5,300 bases of DNA from Collinsella sp. (GTDB taxonomy: Bacteria > Actinomycetota > Coriobacteriia > Coriobacteriales > Coriobacteriaceae): positions 1 through 5,300 of the forward strand of contig DXMY01000003.1 in assembly GCA_019413925.1 (NCBI GenBank), written 5' to 3'. The stretch's first letter is position 1; each line of letters begins with the position of its first letter. The notes under the pieces were generated by a model. The model worked only from the letters and a program-made list of their open reading frames with translations, was not told the DNA's origin and did no database searches. Of the stretch, positions 1 to 5,092 are shown piece after piece. The translations under genes and the position numbers were made by a program.

Positions 1-9
1 GACAGACAC

Positions 10-23
10 TATGACCCAATCCA
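10..23 (+). repeat. Left subterminal inverted repeat of the IS
   Basis: The sequence TATGACCCAATCCA is the exact reverse complement of 1520-1533, a 14/14 match. Matching stops on both sides of this segment. The outer hexamer TATGAC also resembles a -10 box, which matters for the circular form of the element. Confidence 0.93.
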
Positions 24-133
24 GGGGCACGGAAACGACAGGAGCCCCCGCTCGTGACCGCGGGTCGGGGCTGCGACAATGTTGTTGAAGTGCCAGAGGC
101 GCAGCCGCGCCGCAACGAGGTTGGGAGGCTCCC
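24..133 (+). other. Structured left non-coding leader of the IS transposase
   Basis: This 110-nt leader can fold. Segments 43-51 and 60-72 can form a bulged GC-rich stem, and 98-102 pairs with 107-111 around a 4-nt loop. The ribosome binding site GGGAGG (123-128) lies inside a tight palindrome running to 133 that could limit translation of the transposase. No clear promoter is visible inside the leader, consistent with expression mainly from a promoter completed by the right end on a circular intermediate. In the IS110 subgroup this position would carry the guide RNA; with the repeats present, the right end is the better candidate. Confidence 0.5.
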
Positions 134-1255
134 GTGCCTAGATATTCTACCGCCTTCGGAATGGACGTACACCTCAGGTCCACCACCGTCTGCGCGCTCG
201 ACGCGGAGACGGGCGAGGCCGTGACGAGGAGGTTCCGCGGCAACCCCTGGGGCGAGGTCGCGGAGTGGATGTCGGGCTTCCCCGGCCCGTCGCTCGCCGC
301 CTACGAGAGCGGCTACCTCGGCTTCGCCCCGCAAAGGGAGCTCTCCGGGCTCGGCGTCGACTGCGTCGTCGCGGCCGTCTCCAAGGTCCCGAGGTCGGCT
401 GCCGACCTCTCGTCCAAGAACGACCGCAACGACGCGGCCAGGATGGCCAAGGCGATACTGTCGCACGACGTCACCCCGGTATGGGTGCCGTCCCCCGAGA
501 TCGAGGGGCTCAGGGACCTCGCCGCCGCCCACGACGCGGCGACCGCGAGGCTCGCGGCGGCGAAGCAGCGGCTCCTGGCGTTCCTAGCCCGCCGCGGCTA
601 TGTCTACGGCGGCACGACGCCGGCCGGCAACCCCCGGAAGTACTGGACGTACGGCTTCCTCAGGTGGCTCGACGGCATACCCCCCGCCGACGACGGAGGC
701 ATCCGGGCGCTTGCGGCGCTGAGGAACGAGGTCGAGGCGGCCGACGAGACGAGGGAGGCCCTCCTCGCCGAATACAGGGCCGCCGTCGCGGCGGGCCCCC
801 TCTCGGCCGAGGTCGAGGCGCTCCAGTCGATCAAGGGGTGCGGGTTCGCGCTCGCCGCCGCCTTCGCGTCCGAGGTCGGCGACTTCTCGAGGTTCCGCTC
901 CGGCAGGCAGGTGACGGCCTACTTCGGCCTCGCCCCGAAGCAGAGGTCGAGCGCGGACTCCGTGCGCCTCGGCGGAATCAGCGGGGCCGGCAACGCGCTC
1001 GTCAGGAAGCTGGCCGTCGAGGGGTCCTGGTGCTATGCCCAGGCCGGCCACCAGCCGAAGCTGATGCCCAAGGGCTCCGGCGTGCCCCTCGAGATAAGGA
1101 TGCACGGGAGGAAGGGGTCCGAGAGGCTCCTGCGCCGCCGCGAGGAGATGATCGCCCGCGGGATGCCGCAGGCGAAGGCGAACGCGGCCACCGCGGCCGA
1201 GCTCGTGAGGTGGCTGTGGGCCCTCGGCACGATGTGCCGGGAGGGCGCGGAATAG
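134..1255 (+). CDS. IS110/IS1111-family transposase (DEDD + Tnp20)
   Basis: This 373-residue protein is an RNA-guided recombinase that excises the element as a circle and reinserts it. The N-terminal RuvC-like DEDD domain (about 5-150) shows D11 in GMDVH, E58 in AYESG, and D97/D100 in KNDRNDA. A helical linker follows (about 130-225). The C-terminal Tnp20 domain (about 228-320) begins at LQSIKGCGFA and includes YFGLAPKQ and GGISGAGN, where S283 aligns with the serine taken as the nucleophile in this family. The start is GTG at 134, with GGGAGG 5 nt upstream; this gives the expected N-terminus just before the first catalytic Asp. The length is close to the family norm and all catalytic residues are present, so the gene appears intact. 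Arginine is encoded mostly by AGG, unlike the neighbouring rpiR gene, which supports horizontal acquisition. Confidence 0.93.
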   Translation: MPRYSTAFGMDVHLRSTTVCALDAETGEAVTRRFRGNPWGEVAEWMSGFPGPSLAAYESGYLGFAPQRELSGLGVDCVVAAVSKVPRSAADLSSKNDRNDAARMAKAILSHDVTPVWVPSPEIEGLRDLAAAHDAATARLAAAKQRLLAFLARRGYVYGGTTPAGNPRKYWTYGFLRWLDGIPPADDGGIRALAALRNEVEAADETREALLAEYRAAVAAGPLSAEVEALQSIKGCGFALAAAFASEVGDFSRFRSGRQVTAYFGLAPKQRSSADSVRLGGISGAGNALVRKLAVEGSWCYAQAGHQPKLMPKGSGVPLEIRMHGRKGSERLLRRREEMIARGMPQAKANAATAAELVRWLWALGTMCREGAE

Positions 1256-1466
1256 ACATAAGCCCCCGTCCCGGCGAGCCGGGCAGCCTTCGGGGACACC
1301 CCCGTTCTCGCTGTGCGCGCGGCGGCCGCCGCATGCGCGAAGACAGACTAGGGGAACCCCGCCGAAGGAGAGGATTGCGGGCCGCCGGAGCGGTATCCGC
1401 GGATATGAGACTGAGCCGAAGGCGTCGATGACATGCCGGGGGCGGACCGGGACGGGTTTAACGGCA

Positions 1467-1502
1467 GGCCCCGCCGACCGATTGCAAGCGGTCGGCGGGG
1501 CC
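1467..1502 (+). other. 14-bp perfect hairpin near the IS right end
   Basis: Arms 1467-1480 and 1489-1502 pair perfectly (GGCCCCGCCGACCG and its complement) around the 8-nt loop ATTGCAAG. No U-tract follows, so a canonical intrinsic terminator is not shown. It may define the 3' end of the transposase or guide transcript, or be a structural stem of the guide RNA. Confidence 0.6.
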
Positions 1503-1512
1503 ATTGTGGCCC

Positions 1513-1518
1513 TTGACA
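1513..1518 (+). promoter_or_regulatory. Outward-facing -35 box at the IS right end
   Basis: A consensus TTGACA lies just inside the right inverted repeat and points out of the element. No good -10 box follows in the right flank. In a circular form the left repeat (TATGAC at 10-15) would come next: 15 nt lie between this box and 1533, so 2 extra tip bases would give a 17-nt spacer. IS110-superfamily circles are known to create a junction promoter in this way. Confidence 0.5.
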
Positions 1519-1519
1519 G

Positions 1520-1533
1520 TGGATTGGGTCATA
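1520..1533 (+). repeat. Right subterminal inverted repeat of the IS
   Basis: TGGATTGGGTCATA is the perfect complement of the left repeat at 10-23. The sequence that follows (from TGAGCGAGCG) is either the short right tip or the host flank; only one right end is visible, so this cannot be settled here. Confidence 0.93.
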
Positions 1534-1569
1534 TGAGCGAGCGACGTCCAGGGCGAACAAGTTGACATG

Positions 1570-1611
1570 AAAAAGGCGAGGCATAGACCTTCTGGTCATG
1601 CCTCGCCTTTT
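1570..1611 (-). terminator. Intrinsic terminator downstream of the lipoprotein gene
   Basis: A 14-bp perfect stem (1571-1584 with 1598-1611, core GGCGAGGCAT) carries an inner GACC/GGTC stem (1586-1589 with 1594-1597) around TTCT. Read on the minus strand, the 3' arm merges into five U residues (1574-1570), which suits termination of the lipoprotein transcript about 90-130 nt past its stop. On the plus strand it also ends in TTTT, so it may work in both directions and shield the host gene from IS transcription. Confidence 0.8.
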
Positions 1612-1653
1612 GAATGACAAATTGTCGTCCTGGGCGGCGCGCAGCGTCGAGCA

Positions 1654-1681
1654 GTTGCGGCGTTTGGTAAAACGCCGCAAC
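1654..1681 (-). other. 12-bp hairpin in the lipoprotein 3' UTR
   Basis: Arms 1654-1665 (GTTGCGGCGTTT) and 1670-1681 pair perfectly around a 4-nt loop. It starts 20 nt after the lipoprotein stop codon and has no U-tract on either strand, so it is more likely a 3'-UTR stabilising stem than the terminator itself, which lies further on at 1570-1611. Confidence 0.55.
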
Positions 1682-1700
1682 GAACTACCACGTAACTCCC

Positions 1701-2258
1701 CTAGCTCATCATGGCATTCATCATCTCGTTGGTTGCGGAATCGTCGGCAGACCACTCGCCGTCGTCATTGCAGGAATACTTGAAGGTGACCTTGGTGTCC
1801 TTGGTCTTAGCAGCCTTGGTCACATCGACCATAACCTGACCGGCCATCTTGTACAGCTCGTCATCGGAAGGCATCGAATCGAGCGCGGCGACCTTCTCCT
1901 GATACTGGGTGGCAAAATCCTCAACGATCTGGTTCATGGACTTGCAGGTAATGGTGACCTCGGCAGTTGCGGTGCCCTTGTCCTCGTCGACCGTCACGTC
2001 GCCGATCTTGTAGTCAAAGCCCTCGAGATAGCTCTTGGCGTACTCCTTGGGATCGATGCCCAGCTGCTCAAACTCGTCGCCCGAGGCCTCTTCCAGGCCG
2101 GCGAGGAAGTCGTCGTCACCGTTCTTGACCTCGTCAAACTGCGTCGTAAGATCCTCGGTGATGAGCTCCTCAACCGAAGGACCTCCGCAGCCGGAAAGCA
2201 CAACCACGCACGCGACCAGAACAGCCATCAGGGGCGCAAGCAGCAGCTTCTTCTTCAT
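1701..2258 (-). CDS. Putative secreted lipoprotein, function unknown
   Basis: The 185-residue product begins MKKKLLL and has a lipoprotein signal peptide: basic n-region (K2-K4), hydrophobic stretch 5-20, lipobox LSGC with C24 as the lipidated residue. The mature part is acidic, probably alpha/beta, with helical segments at about 28-60 and 106-150 and beta-rich stretches at about 82-105 and 155-170. C105 and C163 could form a disulfide outside the membrane. The layout resembles small Gram-positive lipoproteins grouped as DUF4878/DUF5105-like, but this is only a visual resemblance. The start at 2258 is chosen for GGGAGGA just upstream and the classic signal-peptide N-terminus; an in-frame start at 2282 would add eight residues and lacks such a site. 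It has its own promoter and terminators, so it is a single-gene unit. I do not assign a function. Confidence 0.85.
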   Translation of the reverse strand: MKKKLLLAPLMAVLVACVVVLSGCGGPSVEELITEDLTTQFDEVKNGDDDFLAGLEEASGDEFEQLGIDPKEYAKSYLEGFDYKIGDVTVDEDKGTATAEVTITCKSMNQIVEDFATQYQEKVAALDSMPSDDELYKMAGQVMVDVTKAAKTKDTKVTFKYSCNDDGEWSADDSATNEMMNAMMS

Positions 2259-2278
2259 GACATTCCTCCCAACAAGCG

Positions 2279-2302
2279 GCACCGCGCTTCCCGACGCGGT
2301 GC
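2279..2302 (-). other. Hairpin in the lipoprotein 5' UTR
   Basis: Arms GCACCGCG (2279-2286) and CGCGGTGC (2295-2302) pair perfectly around an 8-nt loop. It lies between the predicted transcription start and the ribosome binding site, leaving the latter exposed. Possible role in mRNA stability; no known riboswitch is recognised. Confidence 0.4.
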
Positions 2303-2321
2303 GCGTCGTAACAATAAGGCC

Positions 2322-2351
2322 ATACTAGCCGATAACGAACACCCCCGGCAA
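2322..2351 (-). promoter_or_regulatory. Candidate sigma70 promoter of the lipoprotein gene
   Basis: On the minus strand TTGCCG (2351-2346) and TAGTAT (2327-2322) are separated by 18 nt. Each matches four of six consensus bases. The start would fall near 2315, giving a leader of about 57 nt. The position after the crr terminator makes a separate promoter necessary. Confidence 0.45.
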
Positions 2352-2437
2352 AGCAAAGGCGCAGTCGGCTCGATTTAACGCCCGAACGGTTTACCGGTCC
2401 GCCCAACGCGCAATAAAACGTTCCGCCGCATTGCAAT

Positions 2438-2470
2438 AAAAAAGGGCGGCCGGATAACCCGGCCACCCTT
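2438..2470 (-). terminator. crr: Intrinsic terminator of the PTS EIIA gene
   Basis: A 12-bp stem (2459-2470 with 2442-2453) contains one G-U wobble when transcribed from the minus strand, has a 5-nt loop, and runs into six U residues (2443-2438). It starts 23 nt after the EIIA stop codon. This separates EIIA transcription from the lipoprotein gene downstream. Confidence 0.88.
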
Positions 2471-2493
2471 GCACATCCTTATGTTGCCGCAGA

Positions 2494-3030
2494 CTACTTG
2501 CGGACGACCTTGACGATGACATCGCCGGCGGCGACAGCAGAGTCAGCCTCGACGGCGAGCTCGACGTCGGCGAACTCGGCGGTGTTGGACACAGCCACGA
2601 CGACGCAGTCCTTGTAGCCGGCAGCGGCGATCTTGGCGCGGTCGATCTTGAGCATGGGCTGACCAGCCTTGACGACGTCGTCGGCCTTGACGAAGCCCTC
2701 GAAGCCGTCGCCGTTCATGTTGACGGTATCGACGCCAACGTGCACCAGAACCTCGATGCCGCTATCGGACTGCAGACCCACGGCGTGGCCCATGGTGACG
2801 GTCACCTTGCCGTCGCAGGGAGCGTAGACCAGATCGTCCTCGGGCCACACGGCGCAGCCCTTGCCCAGAACCTCGCCACCAAAGACGGGATCGGGCACGT
2901 CGGCCATCTTGATGACCTTGCCCTTGACGGGCGAGCACAGCACGTCGGCGCCGGCAGAAGCAGAGATGGAGGCCGGAGCAGCGGCAGCCGCGGGCTCAGC
3001 CTTCTTCTTGAACATGTCAAACAGACCCAT
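2494..3030 (-). CDS. crr: PTS glucose-type EIIA component (EIIA-Glc/Crr)
   Basis: This 178-residue cytoplasmic phosphocarrier takes a phosphoryl group from HPr and passes it to an EIIB domain of a sugar permease (glucose, N-acetylglucosamine or related). Family signatures run in order: MGLFDMFKKK at the N-terminus, like the E. coli Crr start; an Ala-rich linker (about 11-28); SPVKGKVIKMADVPDPVFG (33-51); H82 in GHAVGLQSDSG; and phosphorylated H97 in VLVHVGVDTVNMNGDGF. Both active-site histidines are present and the length is typical of a single-domain EIIA (E. coli 169). The ATG at 3030 follows GAGGAG on the minus strand at normal spacing. It is monocistronic, with its own promoter and terminator, and is divergent from an RpiR-family regulator. 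No permease is in view, so the sugar is unknown. Codon choice is strongly biased, suggesting high expression. Confidence 0.95.
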   Translation of the reverse strand: MGLFDMFKKKAEPAAAAAPASISASAGADVLCSPVKGKVIKMADVPDPVFGGEVLGKGCAVWPEDDLVYAPCDGKVTVTMGHAVGLQSDSGIEVLVHVGVDTVNMNGDGFEGFVKADDVVKAGQPMLKIDRAKIAAAGYKDCVVVAVSNTAEFADVELAVEADSAVAAGDVIVKVVRK

Positions 3031-3079
3031 ACGTTTTCTCCTCTTGATTCAGCGCAACGTTATGCGCATGCCTATGGTG

Positions 3080-3108
3080 ATTATAGTGCCAAATGGCCAA
3101 AATACTAA
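3080..3108 (-). promoter_or_regulatory. Promoter of the PTS EIIA gene with dyad in the spacer
   Basis: On the minus strand a perfect TATAAT (3085-3080) lies 17 nt from a weak -35 TTAGTA (3108-3103). The start would be near 3073, a leader of about 43 nt. The spacer contains an imperfect dyad, TGCCA-AA-TGGCC (3087-3098 on plus), resembling the dyad in front of the regulator gene. A bound regulator here would block RNA polymerase, or a weak -35 could call for activation. Confidence 0.65.
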
Positions 3109-3337
3109 GGCGAGGGCTCGAATCGCAAGCCCTTTCAAGCCCTTCCCAAAACCTTTTCCCCAGTGGTTCTCATATTGTCGATTAACCCTCGATAAGCCGA
3201 GTATCGTCTGCGCACGGAACGGGCAGAAGCGGGCGCGCCAAACCCGACACTTCTTTTCGCGCCCACGGACCGCCGCCGCCCCGTCCCTGACACTTCCTGA
3301 TACCGACCGAAACGTGCCAAAATAAACCCGTTCCTTT
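3109..3337. other. Divergent intergenic region between EIIA and RpiR regulator
   Basis: No gene is credible here. It holds a repeated octamer GACACTTC at 3246-3253 and 3289-3296 (43 bp apart, about four helical turns, same orientation), a TGCCAAA half-site at 3316-3321, and a near-tandem AAGCCCTTTC/AAGCCCTTCC around 3128-3146. A convincing promoter for the plus-strand regulator is not visible; CAAAAT at 3318-3323 is a possible -10 but lacks a good -35. Confidence 0.4.
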
Positions 3338-3353
3338 TTGCCAGGTTTGGCAA
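3338..3353 (+). promoter_or_regulatory. Candidate operator in front of the RpiR-type gene
   Basis: TTGCCA (3338-3343) and TGGCAA (3348-3353) form a perfect 6-bp inverted repeat around a 4-nt spacer, 14 bp before the regulator start codon. It shares TGCCAAA and TGGC..AAA elements with the dyad in the EIIA promoter spacer. Autoregulation by the RpiR protein is the simplest reading. Confidence 0.5.
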
Positions 3354-3367
3354 GTGTGGGAGTTCGC

Positions 3368-4222
3368 ATGGATATCAAACGCAAGATTACCGAGGCGCAG
3401 GGCCTCACCCCCACCGAGCAACAACTCGGCATTGCGGCCCTTGCCATCGGCGAGGACATCCGCGGGCTTTCTATTAAGGAATTTGCCGCGCGCACCAACA
3501 TTTCCGTTGCGAGCGTGCACCGTTTTTGCAAAAAGCTCGGCCTCGAGGGCTTCAAGGATCTCAAGGTCGAGCTTATTCGCTTGACAACTGAGGCGGGAAA
3601 CCGTCGCGACGTGGACATCGACTTTCCCTTCGATGCTACGTCCACCCCCGCGCAGGTCATGGAGCGTATGGAAGGACTCTACCAGACTACGCTGGCCGAG
3701 ACGCAGGAGCTGCTCGACCCCGCACAGCTCGACTACGCCGCCAAGCTCATCGCGAACGCCCGACAGGTCGATATTTTCACGGGCTCGCACAACCTCTATC
3801 CAGCAGGAATGTTCCGCGATCGCCTACTCTCCGACGGTAAAAGTGCGACGTGCCACGACAATGCCGAAGCCCAGGTGCGCACGGCGCTTGCCTCGGGCCC
3901 CGACCATGTGGCAATCGCTATCTCCTACAGCGGCCTTGCCCCCAACCTCAAGGACATCTTGCCGATCATCAGCAGTCGGCATGTCCCGGCCATCGTCATC
4001 GGCACGCCTCATTGCGCGCGTATTCACCCCGGCTTTGCCGCCTACCTCACGGTGAGCGACCACGAGAGCATGACGCACCGCATCACACAGTTCGCGTGCC
4101 ACATCGCCGTGCAATACGTGCTCGATTCGCTCTACAGCAGCTACTTTGCCAAAGACTACGCCCGCTGCTCCGAGTTCCTGGAGCAATCGTTTCCCTACAC
4201 CCGCCTGCCCGGGCTCAAGTAG
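3368..4222 (+). CDS. MurR/RpiR-family transcriptional regulator
   Basis: The 284-residue protein has the RpiR layout: an N-terminal HTH_6 domain (about 1-77), with the DNA-binding helices in LSIKEFAARTNISVASVHRF (35-54), and a C-terminal SIS sugar-isomerase-like domain (about 105-245) that binds phosphosugars. SIS signatures are VDIFTGSHN (134-142) and VAIAISYSGLAPNL (181-194), whose SxSG core normally contacts the phosphate. Length is typical. The ATG at 3368 is chosen over one 30 nt upstream because GGGAG lies 5 nt before it and the family starts near this residue; the upstream alternative would also overlap the dyad at 3338-3353. It is divergent from the EIIA gene, which, with similar dyads at both genes, suggests it controls that gene and itself according to a phosphosugar derived from PTS uptake. 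Which sugar phosphate is bound cannot be read from the sequence. Confidence 0.92.
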   Translation: MDIKRKITEAQGLTPTEQQLGIAALAIGEDIRGLSIKEFAARTNISVASVHRFCKKLGLEGFKDLKVELIRLTTEAGNRRDVDIDFPFDATSTPAQVMERMEGLYQTTLAETQELLDPAQLDYAAKLIANARQVDIFTGSHNLYPAGMFRDRLLSDGKSATCHDNAEAQVRTALASGPDHVAIAISYSGLAPNLKDILPIISSRHVPAIVIGTPHCARIHPGFAAYLTVSDHESMTHRITQFACHIAVQYVLDSLYSSYFAKDYARCSEFLEQSFPYTRLPGLK

Positions 4223-4224
4223 CG

Positions 4225-4247
4225 ACGAGCGTGGATTTTTGGACGCT
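4225..4247 (+). repeat. Intergenic repeat unit, copy A
   Basis: This 23-bp segment starts ACGAGCGTGGATTTTTGG and closes with ACGCT; it matches 5093-5115 at 22 of 23 positions. Its ends form a short inverted pair, AGCGT...ACGCT. It lies 2 bp after the regulator stop codon. The first 11 bases recur again at 4254-4264 in the larger palindrome next to it. Confidence 0.7.
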
Positions 4248-4255
4248 TAACTAAC

Positions 4256-4319
4256 GAGCGTGGACAATCTCCCACTTTGAGGCCGTCACCGAGCCAAAAC
4301 CGGGAGATTATCCACGCTC
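4256..4319 (+). repeat. Long intergenic palindrome (18-bp arms), possible terminator
   Basis: Arms 4256-4273 and 4302-4319 are complementary at 17 of 18 positions around a 28-nt loop, which can itself pair partly (GGC at 4281-4283 with GCC at 4293-4295). ATTTT follows the right arm, so it could terminate the plus-strand regulator transcript; on the minus strand no U-run follows. The arms begin with GAGCGTGGA, the same core as the repeat units at 4225 and 5093. This suggests a dispersed extragenic palindrome family placed between two convergent genes. Confidence 0.7.
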
Positions 4320-4365
4320 ATTTTGGGTCCCCTGGGAACGCATGAGGAGGGCGGATAGACAGCCG

Positions 4366-4986
4366 TTATTTGCGAGGCGTCAGCGACGTAAAGAGTCCGT
4401 GTTGGTTGCAGTAAAGAAATATTCTGCCGCGCCCGGTAATATGGAAGCGCGGCTGCACCGACTGCTCTGGATAGAGCTTCTTAAAGCAGATGCCGTCCAT
4501 AGTCGCATATGCCACAAAGCTAATGTAGTGATCCTTGGTCATGGGATGATCGAGCGTGACGTACCAATCGTCCTCGATGCGCTCGATGGAAAAGGCATGG
4601 TCCGCGTCCGGCTCTTCGGCCTCCTGGGGAAACATCGTGGAGCCACAGCAGCTAAAGCTGCCTTCTCCGAGCGCGTGCACAACGTTTCCGCAGATAGGGC
4701 AAACGTAAAAGACGCCTTTGAGCATATTGCCTGCACGGTTGGCGTTAGCCCGAATGTCACCAGCCAAAAGCTCAGCCACGCTTATGCCGAGTCTCTGGGC
4801 CAAAGGCTCAACGAGGGAAATGTCAGGAAGGCCGCGGCCGGATTCCCACTTGCTGACGGCTTTATCGGTCACGCCAAGGCTTTCCGCCAGGGCGCGCTGG
4901 GTGAGGCCGCGCTCTTCGCGCAGCCGCTTGATGGCATGCGCTGCCAAAAAAGTATGGGAAGCATTGGTTTGCCGTGTCTGGTTCAT
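4366..4986 (-). CDS. XRE HTH regulator fused to desulfoferrodoxin/SOR-like domain
   Basis: This 206-residue protein has three parts. An XRE-type HTH covers about 17-75, with LTQRALAESLGVTDKAVSKW. A desulforedoxin-like Cys4 site follows: C96, C99, C113, C114 (CPICG...FSCCG). The C-terminal domain carries the superoxide-reductase ligand set: H130 (DADHAF), H147 and H153 (DHPMTKDHY), C193 and H196 (YCNQHGLF), with spacings close to class I desulfoferrodoxin. In known SORs a Glu-Lys pair precedes the first His; here it is Ala-Asp, so catalysis may be weak. A redox or superoxide sensor is the likely role; a catalytic SOR with DNA-binding ability is the alternative. The start at 4986 is preferred over 5043 because the promoter at 5035-5063 would start transcription near 5028 and the XRE domain begins soon after; GGA lies 6 nt upstream, a weak site. 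Confidence 0.85.
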   Translation of the reverse strand: MNQTRQTNASHTFLAAHAIKRLREERGLTQRALAESLGVTDKAVSKWESGRGLPDISLVEPLAQRLGISVAELLAGDIRANANRAGNMLKGVFYVCPICGNVVHALGEGSFSCCGSTMFPQEAEEPDADHAFSIERIEDDWYVTLDHPMTKDHYISFVAYATMDGICFKKLYPEQSVQPRFHITGRGRIFLYCNQHGLFTSLTPRK

Positions 4987-5017
4987 GGGCTGTCCAATCA
5001 AGTTGAAGAAATGGAGT

Positions 5018-5027
5018 GAACCGGTTC
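5018..5027 (-). promoter_or_regulatory. Palindrome at the predicted start site of the HTH-SOR gene
   Basis: GAACCGGTTC is a perfect 10-bp palindrome, with AGT/ACT flanks that extend it if one base is skipped. It overlaps the predicted transcription start and is therefore well placed as an autorepressor site for the XRE protein. Confidence 0.4.
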
Positions 5028-5034
5028 GACAGTC

Positions 5035-5063
5035 AGTATCCATTTGAAGGCCAGGCTCGACAA
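5035..5063 (-). promoter_or_regulatory. Candidate promoter of the HTH-SOR gene
   Basis: On the minus strand TTGTCG (5063-5058) and GATACT (5040-5035) are separated by exactly 17 nt; each matches four of six consensus bases. The start would be near 5028, a leader of about 42 nt to the ATG at 4986. Confidence 0.5.
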
Positions 5064-5064
5064 C

Positions 5065-5077
5065 CTACGCTGCGTAG
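5065..5077 (-). promoter_or_regulatory. Palindrome just upstream of the HTH-SOR -35 box
   Basis: CTACGC-T-GCGTAG is a perfect 6-bp inverted repeat around one base, directly next to the -35 at 5058-5063. It is a possible regulator site, either for the XRE protein itself or for an activator. Confidence 0.35.
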
Positions 5078-5092
5078 ACATGCGCCAATCGA

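Larger units (their letters stand above)
1256..1519 (+). ncRNA. Candidate IS1111 guide RNA (bridge/seek RNA) region
   Basis: The 264 nt between the transposase stop and the right inverted repeat have no credible gene but many short stems: 1270-1274 with 1279-1283, 1291-1295 with 1300-1304, the palindrome 1319-1332, 1390-1393 with 1397-1400, and a perfect 14-bp stem at 1467-1480 with 1489-1502. It is known that IS1111-type elements encode their target-choosing RNA here. Two short segments match the element junctions: GACAGAC (1342-1348) equals positions 1-7 at the left tip, and ATATGAG (1403-1409) equals 1531-1537 across the right tip and flank. The location is well supported by family; exact RNA ends and guide assignment are inference. 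Confidence 0.6.
1..1533 (+). mobile_element. IS1111-type IS110-superfamily insertion sequence, copy 1
   Basis: A complete element is bounded by 14-bp inverted repeats at 10-23 and 1520-1533 that enclose one transposase gene and a long non-coding right end. Subterminal inverted repeats plus a right non-coding region (about 278 nt) longer than the left (about 124 nt) are the hallmarks of the IS1111 subgroup; classical IS110-subgroup elements lack the repeats and keep their RNA on the left. Positions 1-9 lie outside the left repeat but are also present in the second copy at 5192, so they belong to the element tip or to a shared target. The true left boundary cannot be fixed because the window starts here. 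No target duplication is expected in this family and none is visible. Arginine codon use differs from the neighbouring genes. Confidence 0.9.

Noticed and set aside
265..1431. Long open frame on the plus strand (388 codons) overlapping the transposase
   Set aside because: It is in another frame of a very GC-rich gene, is full of Arg/Gly/Pro, has no domain signature and runs past the transposase stop only because stops are rare in GC-rich DNA.
584..1504. Long open frame on the minus strand antisense to the transposase and into the right end
   Set aside because: Low-complexity Arg/Gly/Pro/Leu-rich translation typical of the opposite strand of GC-rich genes, with no recognisable motif; the region past 1255 folds as RNA.
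1534..1560. Target-site duplication or matching flank next to the IS
   Set aside because: The left flank of copy 1 and the right flank of copy 2 are outside the window, and this superfamily normally makes no duplication, so none can be claimed.
1562..1567. TTGACA in the right flank of the IS as a promoter
   Set aside because: No -10-like hexamer lies 15-19 nt downstream; that stretch is the stem of the terminator at 1570-1611.
3049..3790. Two minus-strand frames over the divergent region and the regulator N-terminus
   Set aside because: They overlap the EIIA promoter region and the HTH of the regulator, have no family features and no fitting ribosome binding site.
4342..5019. 225-codon plus-strand frame antisense to the HTH-SOR gene
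   Set aside because: The minus-strand product has an HTH and nine metal ligands in correct spacing; the plus-strand translation has no coherent signature.
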